64,000 nt of DNA, taken from assembly GCF_001278115.1 (NCBI RefSeq), contig NZ_LIYD01000005.1, positions 1,184,551 to 1,248,550 on the forward strand. The letters run 5' to 3'. Shown here piece after piece: positions 53,642 through 62,648 of this stretch. Positions within the stretch are counted from its first letter, which is position 1. Every line of letters starts with the position of its first letter. The stretch comes from Flavobacterium akiainvivens. GTDB taxonomy: Bacteria; Bacteroidota; Bacteroidia; Flavobacteriales; Flavobacteriaceae. A program made the translations under genes and the position numbers. The notes under the pieces are model-generated. The model made no database searches and was not told the origin of the DNA. It was given only the letters and a program-made list of their open reading frames with translations.

Positions 53642-55906
53642 TTAAAAGTTAAAGTTTACCGATAGCTGTACCGTAAACGGCCTTATGTAAGAACCTGTAA
53701 GCACCTGTCCGTAGTAAGGGCTGGCATCGTTTATAAGCTCGGCACCGTTAATGGTTCCTTTAGCACCGGTTTGGTTAAGGAAGTTTACCACCGTAGCTCC
53801 AAAACCTAAGTGGTCGTTATACTGGTAGTTGATACCGCCAAAGTTTTCCCACCTTGGGGCAAAATACAATGCATTTGTAATGTTTGCATACTGCTTGCTG
53901 AAGTAACGGAAACTGGCCCAGAACCTCCATTTATCAACCGAGTAGCTTGGGTCTATTTCCATAAGCACATTAGAAATTTCCAGTACGGTCTTATCGCTGT
54001 AATTGTAGTTATTGCCAAAAGCCGAGAAAGAAAAATCTTTGTAAACCGGGTCTTGCAGGGTAATAAGATAATGAAGGTTAAAGCCTTTAAAAGGGGTAAT
54101 CATCATATCGGTTGTCCAGCCAAGGGTTTGTATGTTGTAGAATATAGTGGCCTGCTGGGTTTCGGTTTCATCTACCGGGTTAACCAGGTTAAAGCGGTTC
54201 AGGTAGTTGTTTTTTGTAAGGTAGGTAGCCTGAGATACAAGGCTAAAGTATGGCGTGTTCCAAAATACCCCCACTCCTGCAAGCGGGCTACGGCTCTTAA
54301 CCACACTTGGCGGTATGGCTGTAGAAAAGCTCTCTAAACGGCCGTTTTCTTCGGTATACAGAAAGTTTGCCAGCGCACCAAAGTTTTTGGTAATGTTATA
54401 GTTGGCATTAACCGTACCGGCAACGTGAAAATAGCTGTCGTTAATATTAGTCAGCTCGGCATCCTGCATGGTAAACCCTGCCGAACGCGGGGTTTGGCTA
54501 TAGTTACCGTTTAATATCTGGCTCCTTAGCATAAGGCCTGTTTTAAGGCTAAACCTTTCAGATACTTTCCAGTTGTCTGTACCATAAACCGAAAACTTGT
54601 TCTCAGTTCCGTCAAAATATTCTGCACTTGAGTTGTAGCCGTAAAAGCCATACTCATCTGTACCCGGGCCTATAAGGCGCTGCGGCTGGTCTTCCACCGT
54701 TTGGAAAAACAGCGAACGGTTAGAATGGTATTTGTCTACATGGTAGTACTGCTCTAAAATACCAAGGCTAAGGTCGTGACCCTTAATTTGTTTGTTTAAT
54801 GAAAAACGCCCCATTATAGATGTGGTGGGTATGCTTGGGCTGTTCATACCCAGTTGTGTGCCCACATTACCTTCATAAGCCTGGCCGGTTTCGGCAATGG
54901 TATAACCATCTGCCCCGGTAGCGTTAAATATACTTAGCGGTATGCTGTACATAAGCGATGCTTTTGCCAGGTGCAAACGGGTGGTATACTTAAAGTTCCA
55001 GCCGTTATCTAACCTATAATTACCAAAAACATCTACCGTGTGGCTCCTGTTTGTGTTATCACGGCCGTCAAACGCGCCCCAGTAATAGTCTCCGCTAACG
55101 GCATCCTGAAACCTGATCTTGCCATCCCTCACATAATAAGAGCTATTGCCTATTTCAAAGCCCGGTATTTCAGATGCCTTACCGTTAGGGCCATATTCAA
55201 ATACGGCATAATTGGTATTTACATAAGAGTCGGCATACTTATAAAACACGTTAAACTCACCTCTGTCATCTTTAAAAAACTTGGTTACACCTGCCCTGAA
55301 AATCTTGGTTTGGTCTTCATAACGGTTAAAGCCAACATCATAGGTAGACGGGTCGAAGTTTAAAAATGCCCCGGCCGAATAACTCCAGCCGTTTTTAGAT
55401 ATTGGGCCAGATACATTTATATCGCCCTGAAGCCAGCCAAAGTGGCTTCCCGAAAGGCTGCCTTTAACCTTAAAGTCTTTGGTGCCGTTTTGGGTGTACG
55501 AGTTTACCGCAAAACCCAGGTCGCCCATGTTTGTGGCAAGGTCTTCCATTTTTAGCAGCCCCGTGTTTTGCAGGCTAACGCTTTGCCTCCAGGTTTTGTT
55601 GGGCAGCTCCGGCCAAAAAAAGTACACCACAGGCAAATCATTCTCAAGGATTGTAATACCACCTACCGATGCCGGAAGGCCAATATTTACATCCCTTGGG
55701 CCTGAGTTGCTCGATGCGTTAAGCATTACGTTACGGTCGCCGCCGTTGTCTGTCTTAATTTTTTCGTTAAGCTTGATGGAGTCCTGTACCGTTAGCTTTG
55801 TGTCTTCCTGTGCTGTTACGGTTCCGGCTACCATAAGCAGCCCGCCCAGTACTAATTTAAAACCGCTTTTCTTCATTTTGTCTGCTTGTGTCTGTTTAGG
55901 TTTCAT
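53642..55906 (-). CDS. TonB-dependent outer membrane receptor
   Basis: 754 residues (an ATG at 55876 is an alternative that would put the signal peptide at the very start: KKSGFKLVLGGLLMVAG). A plug-like N-part (residues 60-150) and a 22-strand-type barrel with C-terminal PFTVQLSVNFNF are evident. There is no CarboxypepD_reg domain or SusD partner. Located before the nucleoside hydrolase and GH3 genes in transcription, it probably imports the glycosidic substrate. Confidence 0.85.
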   Translation of the reverse strand: MKPKQTQADKMKKSGFKLVLGGLLMVAGTVTAQEDTKLTVQDSIKLNEKIKTDNGGDRNVMLNASSNSGPRDVNIGLPASVGGITILENDLPVVYFFWPELPNKTWRQSVSLQNTGLLKMEDLATNMGDLGFAVNSYTQNGTKDFKVKGSLSGSHFGWLQGDINVSGPISKNGWSYSAGAFLNFDPSTYDVGFNRYEDQTKIFRAGVTKFFKDDRGEFNVFYKYADSYVNTNYAVFEYGPNGKASEIPGFEIGNSSYYVRDGKIRFQDAVSGDYYWGAFDGRDNTNRSHTVDVFGNYRLDNGWNFKYTTRLHLAKASLMYSIPLSIFNATGADGYTIAETGQAYEGNVGTQLGMNSPSIPTTSIMGRFSLNKQIKGHDLSLGILEQYYHVDKYHSNRSLFFQTVEDQPQRLIGPGTDEYGFYGYNSSAEYFDGTENKFSVYGTDNWKVSERFSLKTGLMLRSQILNGNYSQTPRSAGFTMQDAELTNINDSYFHVAGTVNANYNITKNFGALANFLYTEENGRLESFSTAIPPSVVKSRSPLAGVGVFWNTPYFSLVSQATYLTKNNYLNRFNLVNPVDETETQQATIFYNIQTLGWTTDMMITPFKGFNLHYLITLQDPVYKDFSFSAFGNNYNYSDKTVLEISNVLMEIDPSYSVDKWRFWASFRYFSKQYANITNALYFAPRWENFGGINYQYNDHLGFGATVVNFLNQTGAKGTINGAELINDASPYYGQVLTGSYIRPFTVQLSVNFNF

Positions 55907-56063
55907 GAATAAAGCTTAGTTTAAAAAACAGGTTGATGGTTCTACGGGCTGCACGTGCCTGCGTTTGGTTTCAATGCCGCAGTTTGGGAGCAGCATTGCA
56001 GTGTAGTTATTATACATATAAACTAAAGTTTGGGTTACATCGTTTGCGAAAACAAAACAAGTT

Positions 56064-56117
56064 TGCTTCAATACGAAGCAATATTAATTTAAAATTTCTT
56101 TGCTTCAAAAGAAAGCA
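56064..56117. promoter_or_regulatory. Candidate operator pair for the Nudix-like regulator
   Basis: Two 17-bp inverted repeats with the same TGCTTC half, one perfect, one with a single mismatch arm (AAGCA). Placed to control the divergent receptor/GH3 operon. Confidence 0.5.
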
Positions 56118-56249
56118 TAGAGAAAATTCAAAAAAACTTTGTGATAATTTTAAAACCTCAACTTTTTAACAGTAATAAAATATAATTATTCACTACATCG
56201 ATGTATATAAAAACTAATAAATGATGTGTTTTTATTAGCATTTAAGGGT

Positions 56250-56257
56250 TATCTTTG
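56250..56257 (+). promoter_or_regulatory. -7 element TATCTTTG of the Nudix-like regulator gene
   Basis: TATCTTTG ends 4 bp before the ATG at 56262, so a transcript from it would begin at or after that codon. Either the mRNA is leaderless or translation starts at the ATG at 56286. Confidence 0.5.
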
Positions 56258-56261
56258 AAAA

Positions 56262-57014
56262 ATGTTTAAAAGTTTAGTTGATAAAATGCTGGCTAACTCT
56301 AAGGTGTACAGCGAGCTTTATCTATCCCATATTTCTATTGACAGTGTAGTTTTTGGCTTTCATGATGATTGCCTTAAGGTGTTGCTTACCCGTTTTGAAG
56401 GCGAAGACAACTGGGCATTACCCGGTGGTTATGTACAGCACGAGGAAAATATTTATGATGCCGCCAAACGCATATTGCAGCAGCGCACGGGCGCTACCAA
56501 TATTTTCCTGAAACAGTTTGAAACATTTGGAAAAACAAACCGTTCTGAAGGCTTTTTTGAAGGCCTGCCCGATGATTTATGGCAAAAGAAACGCTTCATA
56601 TCCATAGGCTATTATGCCCTGATTGACTTTACCACATTAAGCCCTGAAATTGATATGTTTAGCGATGCCTGTTCCTGGCATGATAGTGCAGATTTGCCGG
56701 GCTTTTCTATGGACCATAAAGAAATTTATGATGCCGCCCTGCTGCAACTAAGGCGCGATTTAAACTATAAGCCTGTGGGCTACACCCTGCTGCCCGAAAA
56801 ATTTACAATGCCGCAGCTCCAGCGCCTGTATGAGGTAATACTGGGCAAAGAACTTAACAGGGGCAATTTTTACAGGAAGATGATGCGCTACAACATACTC
56901 CAAAAGCTGGAAGAAACCCGTAAGGGTGGTGCACACAAAGCCGCAAACTATTACAGCTTTGACAAACAGCGTTATGAGGAAGCGCTTAATAATGGCTTTC
57001 AGGAAAGCTGGTAG
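56262..57014 (+). CDS. Nudix-fold transcriptional regulator (NrtR/AraR-like) with degenerate Nudix box
   Basis: 250 residues. The Nudix fold is at residues about 20-150: VVFGFHDDCLKVLLTRF and LPGGYVQHEEN. In the Nudix box G-x5-E-x7-REUxEExGU the G56, E62, R70 and G77 are kept, but the three catalytic Glu become Ile71, Gln74 and Arg75, so hydrolysis is unlikely. The C-terminal 85 residues form a winged HTH (FTMPQLQRLYEVIL, RGNFYRKMMRYNILQKLEETR). NrtR-type proteins include the arabinose regulator of Bacteroides. Divergent from the GH3 operon. Confidence 0.9.
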   Translation: MFKSLVDKMLANSKVYSELYLSHISIDSVVFGFHDDCLKVLLTRFEGEDNWALPGGYVQHEENIYDAAKRILQQRTGATNIFLKQFETFGKTNRSEGFFEGLPDDLWQKKRFISIGYYALIDFTTLSPEIDMFSDACSWHDSADLPGFSMDHKEIYDAALLQLRRDLNYKPVGYTLLPEKFTMPQLQRLYEVILGKELNRGNFYRKMMRYNILQKLEETRKGGAHKAANYYSFDKQRYEEALNNGFQESW

Positions 57015-57025
57015 GCTACCCCCTG

Positions 57026-59692
57026 CTATCGTATTAAACTAAAATGGCTGCTGAATGTTTTTTCTACCGGCTGCCCGCCCGAAATATTTTCAAGATAGTT
57101 AACCTTAAACCAGTAATCGGTTGAGGGCAGGTTTTTGCCCTTAAACGTGCCATCCCACCTTTCATTTCCCGAAAGGGAATGCAGCAGCTTGCCATAGCGG
57201 TCAAAAATATAAGTTTGCCTTATGGTTATAGCAGTATAATTATTAATGTTTATAAGGCTCCAGTAATCGTTTATACCGTCTCCGTTAGGGCTAAAGTACC
57301 GCGGATAATCTATTACCCTAACTACAAAAGTACCTGCTGCACACTGGCCTTCATCGGCATAAAAAGTATGGTAGGTTACATAGCCATCTGCTGTTGTTGC
57401 CCAATAACCGGTTATACCGTTTAAAGATGTATTGGGGAAGGTACCCGGCTGTCCGCCAAAAAAATATTCCTGCTGTAATGCAAACTCCGGCACAATAAGG
57501 CCTATAACCTCAATCTGTAGCGTGTATTGAACACCGTTGCTGCAATCGGCGGTTTGTACCGTAAATACATACGTTTGCTGACCTGTGGCGCTTGTATTAA
57601 TTGCCGCCGGGCTCCACGAACCGGTAAACCCGTTTGCCGAAATTGAAGGCAAGGCAGGCGCATATCCATTTATACAGTACTGTTGTTGTATGTTAAATAC
57701 CGGCTGTTCGGGCAATAGTACCTCTATGGTTACCGGTTCCCTTACCGATGTACACCCTGCTGTATTAACGGCCTCTGCCCAGTAGGTGGTATCAGTACCA
57801 ATATTTGGAGTAGTGAATGGATTACCGGTAAACACGGGTGCAGTAGCCGTTTCTGAATTGTACCAGTTTATAATATTATCCGCACTATTGGTGTTTGCCG
57901 TTAACTGCACTGGTGTATCTGCACACACATCATAATCCGGTGCTGCCACAGTTACCGTAGGCACATCATATACCAGGCTTACCGTGCGGATAACATAACA
58001 TCCGTTTTCATCGGTTACCCTAACCCATACCGTACTATTTTGGGTAATACTATATTGCAATGCCAGCACATTTTGGTTGTCTTCAGCATCTTCAAGGGTT
58101 TGGAAAAAAGCAAACTGGTAGTTTCCGTTTTGGGGGTTTAGCCCTGTAGTACTGTCCTGCAGGTTAAAGGTGTGCTCCTCCCCTTCATTTTTACATACCG
58201 TAAGGGTAGCGTCAACCACATCGGGCGGACCGGTTATGGTTATATCAAAATGCCTTATGTATTCTTCGCCTTCAACAATTAGCGTAAGGATTATGGTATA
58301 TGCCCCGGGTTCGTTATAATAATGGCTGGGATAAAAATCAGTAGCTGTAGTGCCATCGCCAAAATCCCAGTTTATGCTGTCTATATCGCCACCCTGGCTG
58401 CAAAAATCAAAGTCCAGCGGTGTGCCGGTACAATAAGACTGCTCCTGGTGTATAGAAAGGCTGTTAACCGTTATGGCTATTCGGAAATAGCTGTTAAGAA
58501 ATGTGGGCAGGCCTAATCCTGCACCCGATTCAAAATACCCCAGGTAAAACCCCTGGTTATCAAACCCCGGGGCTGCACCTGTAACCGGGTTGTAAGCCAC
58601 ATCAGGATTAGTAATCACTGCCAAATAAGCATCTTCGTCCATGCCCTGGTTTTGGTATATTTTACCGTCAAGCCCCATTTGCAGTGCCCCATAAACATGT
58701 GTTTCCCCTAAAACATATTCTGAGCCTGCAATGGGGCTTTGGGTTAAATTATATTGTATTGTTTCATGCCTCATGGTTATATCTGAATCGTTACCGGGAT
58801 ATAAGCGCTGCATTTTACTGCAATATAAAAGCTGGTTGTTTGGAGAAAATTCAATCCCATAATAATGTATACAGGCGGGGTTTGTACTGTTTGGGGCATA
58901 AATTAATATTTCGTTAGAAACACTGCCTGTAAGGTTGTCAAAATCATAAACGGCAAGGTAACCGTTGTTGTGCCAATAGTTCTCGCTCTCACCGGCCATA
59001 GCAAGCCTTGCACCGTTGTGGGAGGGCTTCAGGTAACCTATATAGGTACTGCCCCCAAATATTTGGGGAGACGGGCTAACAACAGGGGTTAGGTTTACAC
59101 CATCAGGCGTTACGGAAAAAGAGTAAAAATTACCCTCAAAATGGGTAACAATCCAGTAGCCGGTTTTATCGGCATTGGTTATGGCGGCCAGCCTTTCATA
59201 GCCCTGCTGAATGCCGTTTATGGGTATTTCTATATTTTTTTGGGTTACTGCACCAAGCCCGTTATTAAGGCTCATGTCTACAATATTATATTCCATGCCG
59301 CGCTTTGGCCTGAAAAAAGGCACTTCCTCGTCGCGCACATCAATGGTAAAAACATAGTAAATGTTACAGTCATCGGGCTTAGGCACTATTACTGCCGATG
59401 ACGTGCTTGAGTTGTCGCCCCGCAGGCCAAAACCGTTTTCCATTACAGTATGTTCATGGGTATAAACATAGCGCCCGTTAGTATAAAACAGCAGGTTGCC
59501 GTCTTCGTCAGATATGCTGGCTGTTCCCTCTAATGCCACTACCTGCCCGTTGGGTTCTATTTGTGGTGCACCACTGCTAAAGTCTACCCCGGCATTACCG
59601 CCAAAAAACCAGTGTGCCGTTTGCATTTGCCCCTGTGCCTGCACCATATAATGGCTTAAAAAGAGTAGTACAATATAAAAAGTGGGCTTCAT
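57026..59692 (-). CDS. Secreted PKD/Ig-like protein with T9SS type B sorting domain
   Basis: 888 residues with a signal peptide ending MVQAQ. The N-terminal 400 residues look like a beta-propeller or WD-type surface domain (FSPNNQLLYCSKMQ and NADKTGYWIVTHF segments). A PKD domain (SINWDFGDGTTATDFYPSHYY) lies near residues 440-490, Ig-like repeats (TTYWAEAVNTAGC) follow, and the C-terminus FSPNGDGINDYWSL ... FDRYGKLL with GTFKGKNLPSTDYWF is the gliding-associated type B signal for type IX secretion. It is predicted to reach the cell surface. Confidence 0.9.
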   Translation of the reverse strand: MKPTFYIVLLFLSHYMVQAQGQMQTAHWFFGGNAGVDFSSGAPQIEPNGQVVALEGTASISDEDGNLLFYTNGRYVYTHEHTVMENGFGLRGDNSSTSSAVIVPKPDDCNIYYVFTIDVRDEEVPFFRPKRGMEYNIVDMSLNNGLGAVTQKNIEIPINGIQQGYERLAAITNADKTGYWIVTHFEGNFYSFSVTPDGVNLTPVVSPSPQIFGGSTYIGYLKPSHNGARLAMAGESENYWHNNGYLAVYDFDNLTGSVSNEILIYAPNSTNPACIHYYGIEFSPNNQLLYCSKMQRLYPGNDSDITMRHETIQYNLTQSPIAGSEYVLGETHVYGALQMGLDGKIYQNQGMDEDAYLAVITNPDVAYNPVTGAAPGFDNQGFYLGYFESGAGLGLPTFLNSYFRIAITVNSLSIHQEQSYCTGTPLDFDFCSQGGDIDSINWDFGDGTTATDFYPSHYYNEPGAYTIILTLIVEGEEYIRHFDITITGPPDVVDATLTVCKNEGEEHTFNLQDSTTGLNPQNGNYQFAFFQTLEDAEDNQNVLALQYSITQNSTVWVRVTDENGCYVIRTVSLVYDVPTVTVAAPDYDVCADTPVQLTANTNSADNIINWYNSETATAPVFTGNPFTTPNIGTDTTYWAEAVNTAGCTSVREPVTIEVLLPEQPVFNIQQQYCINGYAPALPSISANGFTGSWSPAAINTSATGQQTYVFTVQTADCSNGVQYTLQIEVIGLIVPEFALQQEYFFGGQPGTFPNTSLNGITGYWATTADGYVTYHTFYADEGQCAAGTFVVRVIDYPRYFSPNGDGINDYWSLININNYTAITIRQTYIFDRYGKLLHSLSGNERWDGTFKGKNLPSTDYWFKVNYLENISGGQPVEKTFSSHFSLIR

Positions 59693-59753
59693 TTTTAGTG
59701 TTAGTTTTTTAAATATGAGGGTAATATGATAGTTTGTTGGATGTAAAAAAGTA

Positions 59754-60338
59754 TTATAACAACAGGTAAATCAGTATTCTTGAAACAATTTCACAAACAA
59801 GCAGCACCATAAAAAACAGCGCTTTATGTTTGTTTCGGTTAAGGCTTATGGTAAATGTAAATCCGCTGTATAATAAATAAACAGATGTGGCTATAACGCT
59901 AACGGCAATAGCTACAAACAGTAAAATGGCAGCTACATCAAAAGCTAAAAAGTCATAAATGCCATTATTGAGCTTTACCGAATTAATAATCAGTATATCG
60001 CTAATAAAACCTTTTATGTTTAGTAACGTAAAGAGTACAAATGGCACACGGCTTATAAGCACCACGCCCAGTACCTGAAGCCATGATACACTGCCGTTTA
60101 TATAGCGGGCCATACCGCTGTATAATACAAACAACAGCGCTACCACTATGCCGTTTTCAGCCCATATAAACATTTGCGGAAAATCGGCCAAATAACGGGC
60201 ATCGAGCACGCCAAAATAATGAGTATGGGTATACATACTGGCAAAAATGAGCAACAAAAAACCGGCTATGCCCAGTATAAGCACACGGGTTTCATTCTCA
60301 TTTTTATATACATACCGCAATAAAATTGTTGAAAGCAT
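59754..60338 (-). CDS. Polytopic membrane protein, YIP1-like
   Basis: 194 residues with about five transmembrane helices (14-36, 62-80, 88-106, 128-152, 172-194). No motif that fixes a function was found; the overall topology resembles Yip1-domain proteins. It lies between two secreted T9SS proteins, on the same strand. Confidence 0.65.
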   Translation of the reverse strand: MLSTILLRYVYKNENETRVLILGIAGFLLLIFASMYTHTHYFGVLDARYLADFPQMFIWAENGIVVALLFVLYSGMARYINGSVSWLQVLGVVLISRVPFVLFTLLNIKGFISDILIINSVKLNNGIYDFLAFDVAAILLFVAIAVSVIATSVYLLYSGFTFTISLNRNKHKALFFMVLLVCEIVSRILIYLLL

Positions 60339-60349
60339 TTAGTGTTTTA

Positions 60350-60390
60350 TAAAAAAGCGCTACCCCGGCAGTAAACCTGCACAGGGTAGC
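60350..60390 (-). terminator. Terminator of the T9SS type A gene
   Basis: GCTACCC (60359-60365) pairs with GGGTAGC (60384-60390). On the minus strand a T-run (plus A-run 60351-60356) follows. Confidence 0.75.
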
Positions 60391-60399
60391 AGCTAATAA

Positions 60400-62438
60400 T
60401 TATTGTTTAAGCATTTTAAATGCCATTGTATGCTCCTGGTTTTTAACCCTTACCATGTAAGTACCCTGGGTTAAGGCAGACATATCTATACTTGATATAC
60501 CATCATTATCTATAAGGCTTATAACCCTCCTGCCGGTAATATCAAATACCTCCGCATTGGTTATACCATCCTGCGCAGAAAAGTACAGCCTGTCTTTAAC
60601 CGGGTTAGGATAGTAAGCAAATGCAAGTGTTTGCCCGTCAAGCCCCACAAGCCTCGATACGGTTATTGCCACAGCTGCGCTTTCGCACCCGTTTACAACT
60701 GTACTGCATAATAAGTAGTGCCATCGGCTAAAAGCGTACCTGCCGGTATTTCGGTAGTCAGCGCTTCATCGCTATACCACACCACAGTTCCCGTAGTTTC
60801 TATAACAAGGCTGTTTAAAGTTGCGCCTTCTTCAAATTCCTGCTCTGCTTCAGTTGCAGGGGCATCGGGTACAGCATTTACCGTTACGGTTACCTCAACC
60901 CTTGCGGATGAACATCCGGTGGCGGTTTCTGCCTCTACCCAGTAAGTAGTATCGGCTGTAAGCTCAGGAGTTGTAAACGTAGCACCTGTAAACACAGGTT
61001 CGGTAGCATCAGCGCTGTCATACCAGTTAAGGCTTGCATTAGCATACAGCTCAGGCCCGGCCGTTGCGGTTAGTATACCGGTTGAGCCATTACACGCCGT
61101 TTGCCCGTCTTCAGCCTCGGTTGTAATTTGGGTAAGCGAACAGTTTTGGTATACTTTAGCTGCACCTGCACTCAAAAAATCGCCTACGTTTGCACCAGAT
61201 ATGCCCACGGCTACAATGCTACCGTCTGAAGACAGCGAAAGTGCCGTACCAAAATTGCTTTCGCCCGTTGCGGCAGAAGATATGGTTTCACCAGCCTGTA
61301 CCCACTCGCCTTCTGTAAGCTGGTATACCTTAACATTACCCAGCATTGAAGATGACCTTGTACCTATTGCCAGTATTGAACCATCGGCAGAAAGGTCTAT
61401 CATGTGCTTGGTATTTTCGTAGCTTGACCTTGAACCTTCTAAAGAGCCACCCACCTGCTGCCAGGTACCTTCGGTTTTTTGAAACACCCTTACATTGCCC
61501 ACAGGCGTAGTAGTGCCTTCGTTTACGTACTGGTAGCTGCCCATTGCAACAACAGTACCGTCATGAGATACCGCAACGCTCGAACCACAACCCGCACCGG
61601 AACCCCAGTAATCTGTATACAGGCCTGCAAATGTTTCATCTAATACCCATTCGCCATTCTCTAAATTATATACGTTGGTATAACCGGGATTAGGGGTTAT
61701 GCCTCCCGCAGCGCCTCTGGAACATCCTATAACCAATACACCACCATCGGCAGAAAGGGCTACAGATGAACCAAAATAGTTAAGATCTCCTGTACCGTAC
61801 AAAGTACTGCCCAGCTGCACCCACTCGCCATCCTGCTTTTCAAATACTTTTACCGAGCCCGAATTATCGCCGTTAGTATCATTATAATCATCGCCTATTG
61901 CAAGGATATTGCCATCATGAGAAAGGTTAATATTACGCACACCCGGCTCAAAGATATCTTCGCCGGCCTGTACCCATTCGCCATCAGTAAGGTCAAAAAT
62001 GCGTACGCGGTCGCTAAATATAATTTCATTTTCGTTTTGGGGGTTAATGTAGTAATAGCCCCTTTCTGCAATAACAATAGTAGTTCCGTCTTCAGACAGT
62101 AGTATATCATTTCCGCCACCGGGCACAAAATAATTACTGTTTGGCGGGCTTAAAAAAGGTTCGCCTCCCCAAATGGTGTCGCCCACCTGTGCCCATACAC
62201 CAGACTGCCATGTGTATACATTAACATAACTATGGTCTTCAATAGTGCCGCCACTGCCCTGGGTGTCCGGAGCGCCAACTGCAAAGGTTGTACCGTCTGC
62301 CGAAAGCGTTATACTGTATCCTAATTGTAAATAGGCATCATTGGCCTGAATGGTTTCGCCTAATTGTTGCCAGTCCTGCGCGTGCGCTGTAAGCGAAAAC
62401 AAGCCTGCCAGGCAAAATAAAAAAGTACTTTTTTTCAT
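60400..62438 (-). pseudogene. Secreted beta-propeller protein with T9SS type A domain, frameshifted
   Basis: Read together, 62438 to 60400 give about 680 residues: signal peptide (MKKSTFLFCLAGLFSLTAHAQ), a seven-fold propeller of FG-GAP/SBBP type (SITLSADGTTFAVG, SVALSADGGVLVIG, ALSLSSDGSIVAVG), Ig-like repeats, and the C-terminal T9SS type A domain (YYPNPVKDRLYF, GTYMVRVKN). The frame ends at 60693 just after TTYYAVQL and resumes in another frame VNGCESAAVAITVS at about 60697; adding one base restores it. Without that correction the product would lack its sorting domain. Confidence 0.85.
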
Positions 62439-62648
62439 AGATAGATTTGTGTGGTTGTTAAACAAGCTGCAAAACATTTTTATTTGTTTTGCTTTCACAA
62501 ACATAGCTATGAATGTACCCTGAAAGGTAAAAAACAATGTCCCGAAAGGTTCCCTGAAGCTTCCTTTCTTTATCCTAAGTTGTAGAATTACAACTATTTA
62601 AATAAAAACAGTTATAAATAACACATCAAAGCTAAAGGCTGCATAAAA

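Larger units (their letters stand above)
55907..56261. other. Divergent regulatory region of 355 bp
   Basis: It separates the receptor gene (minus) from the Nudix-like regulator (plus). It contains two inverted repeats, TGCTTC-N5-GAAGCA (56064-56080) and TGCTTC-AAAAGA-AAGCA (56101-56117), 37 bp centre to centre, and the -7 element TATCTTTG at 56250-56257. No gene. Confidence 0.65.
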
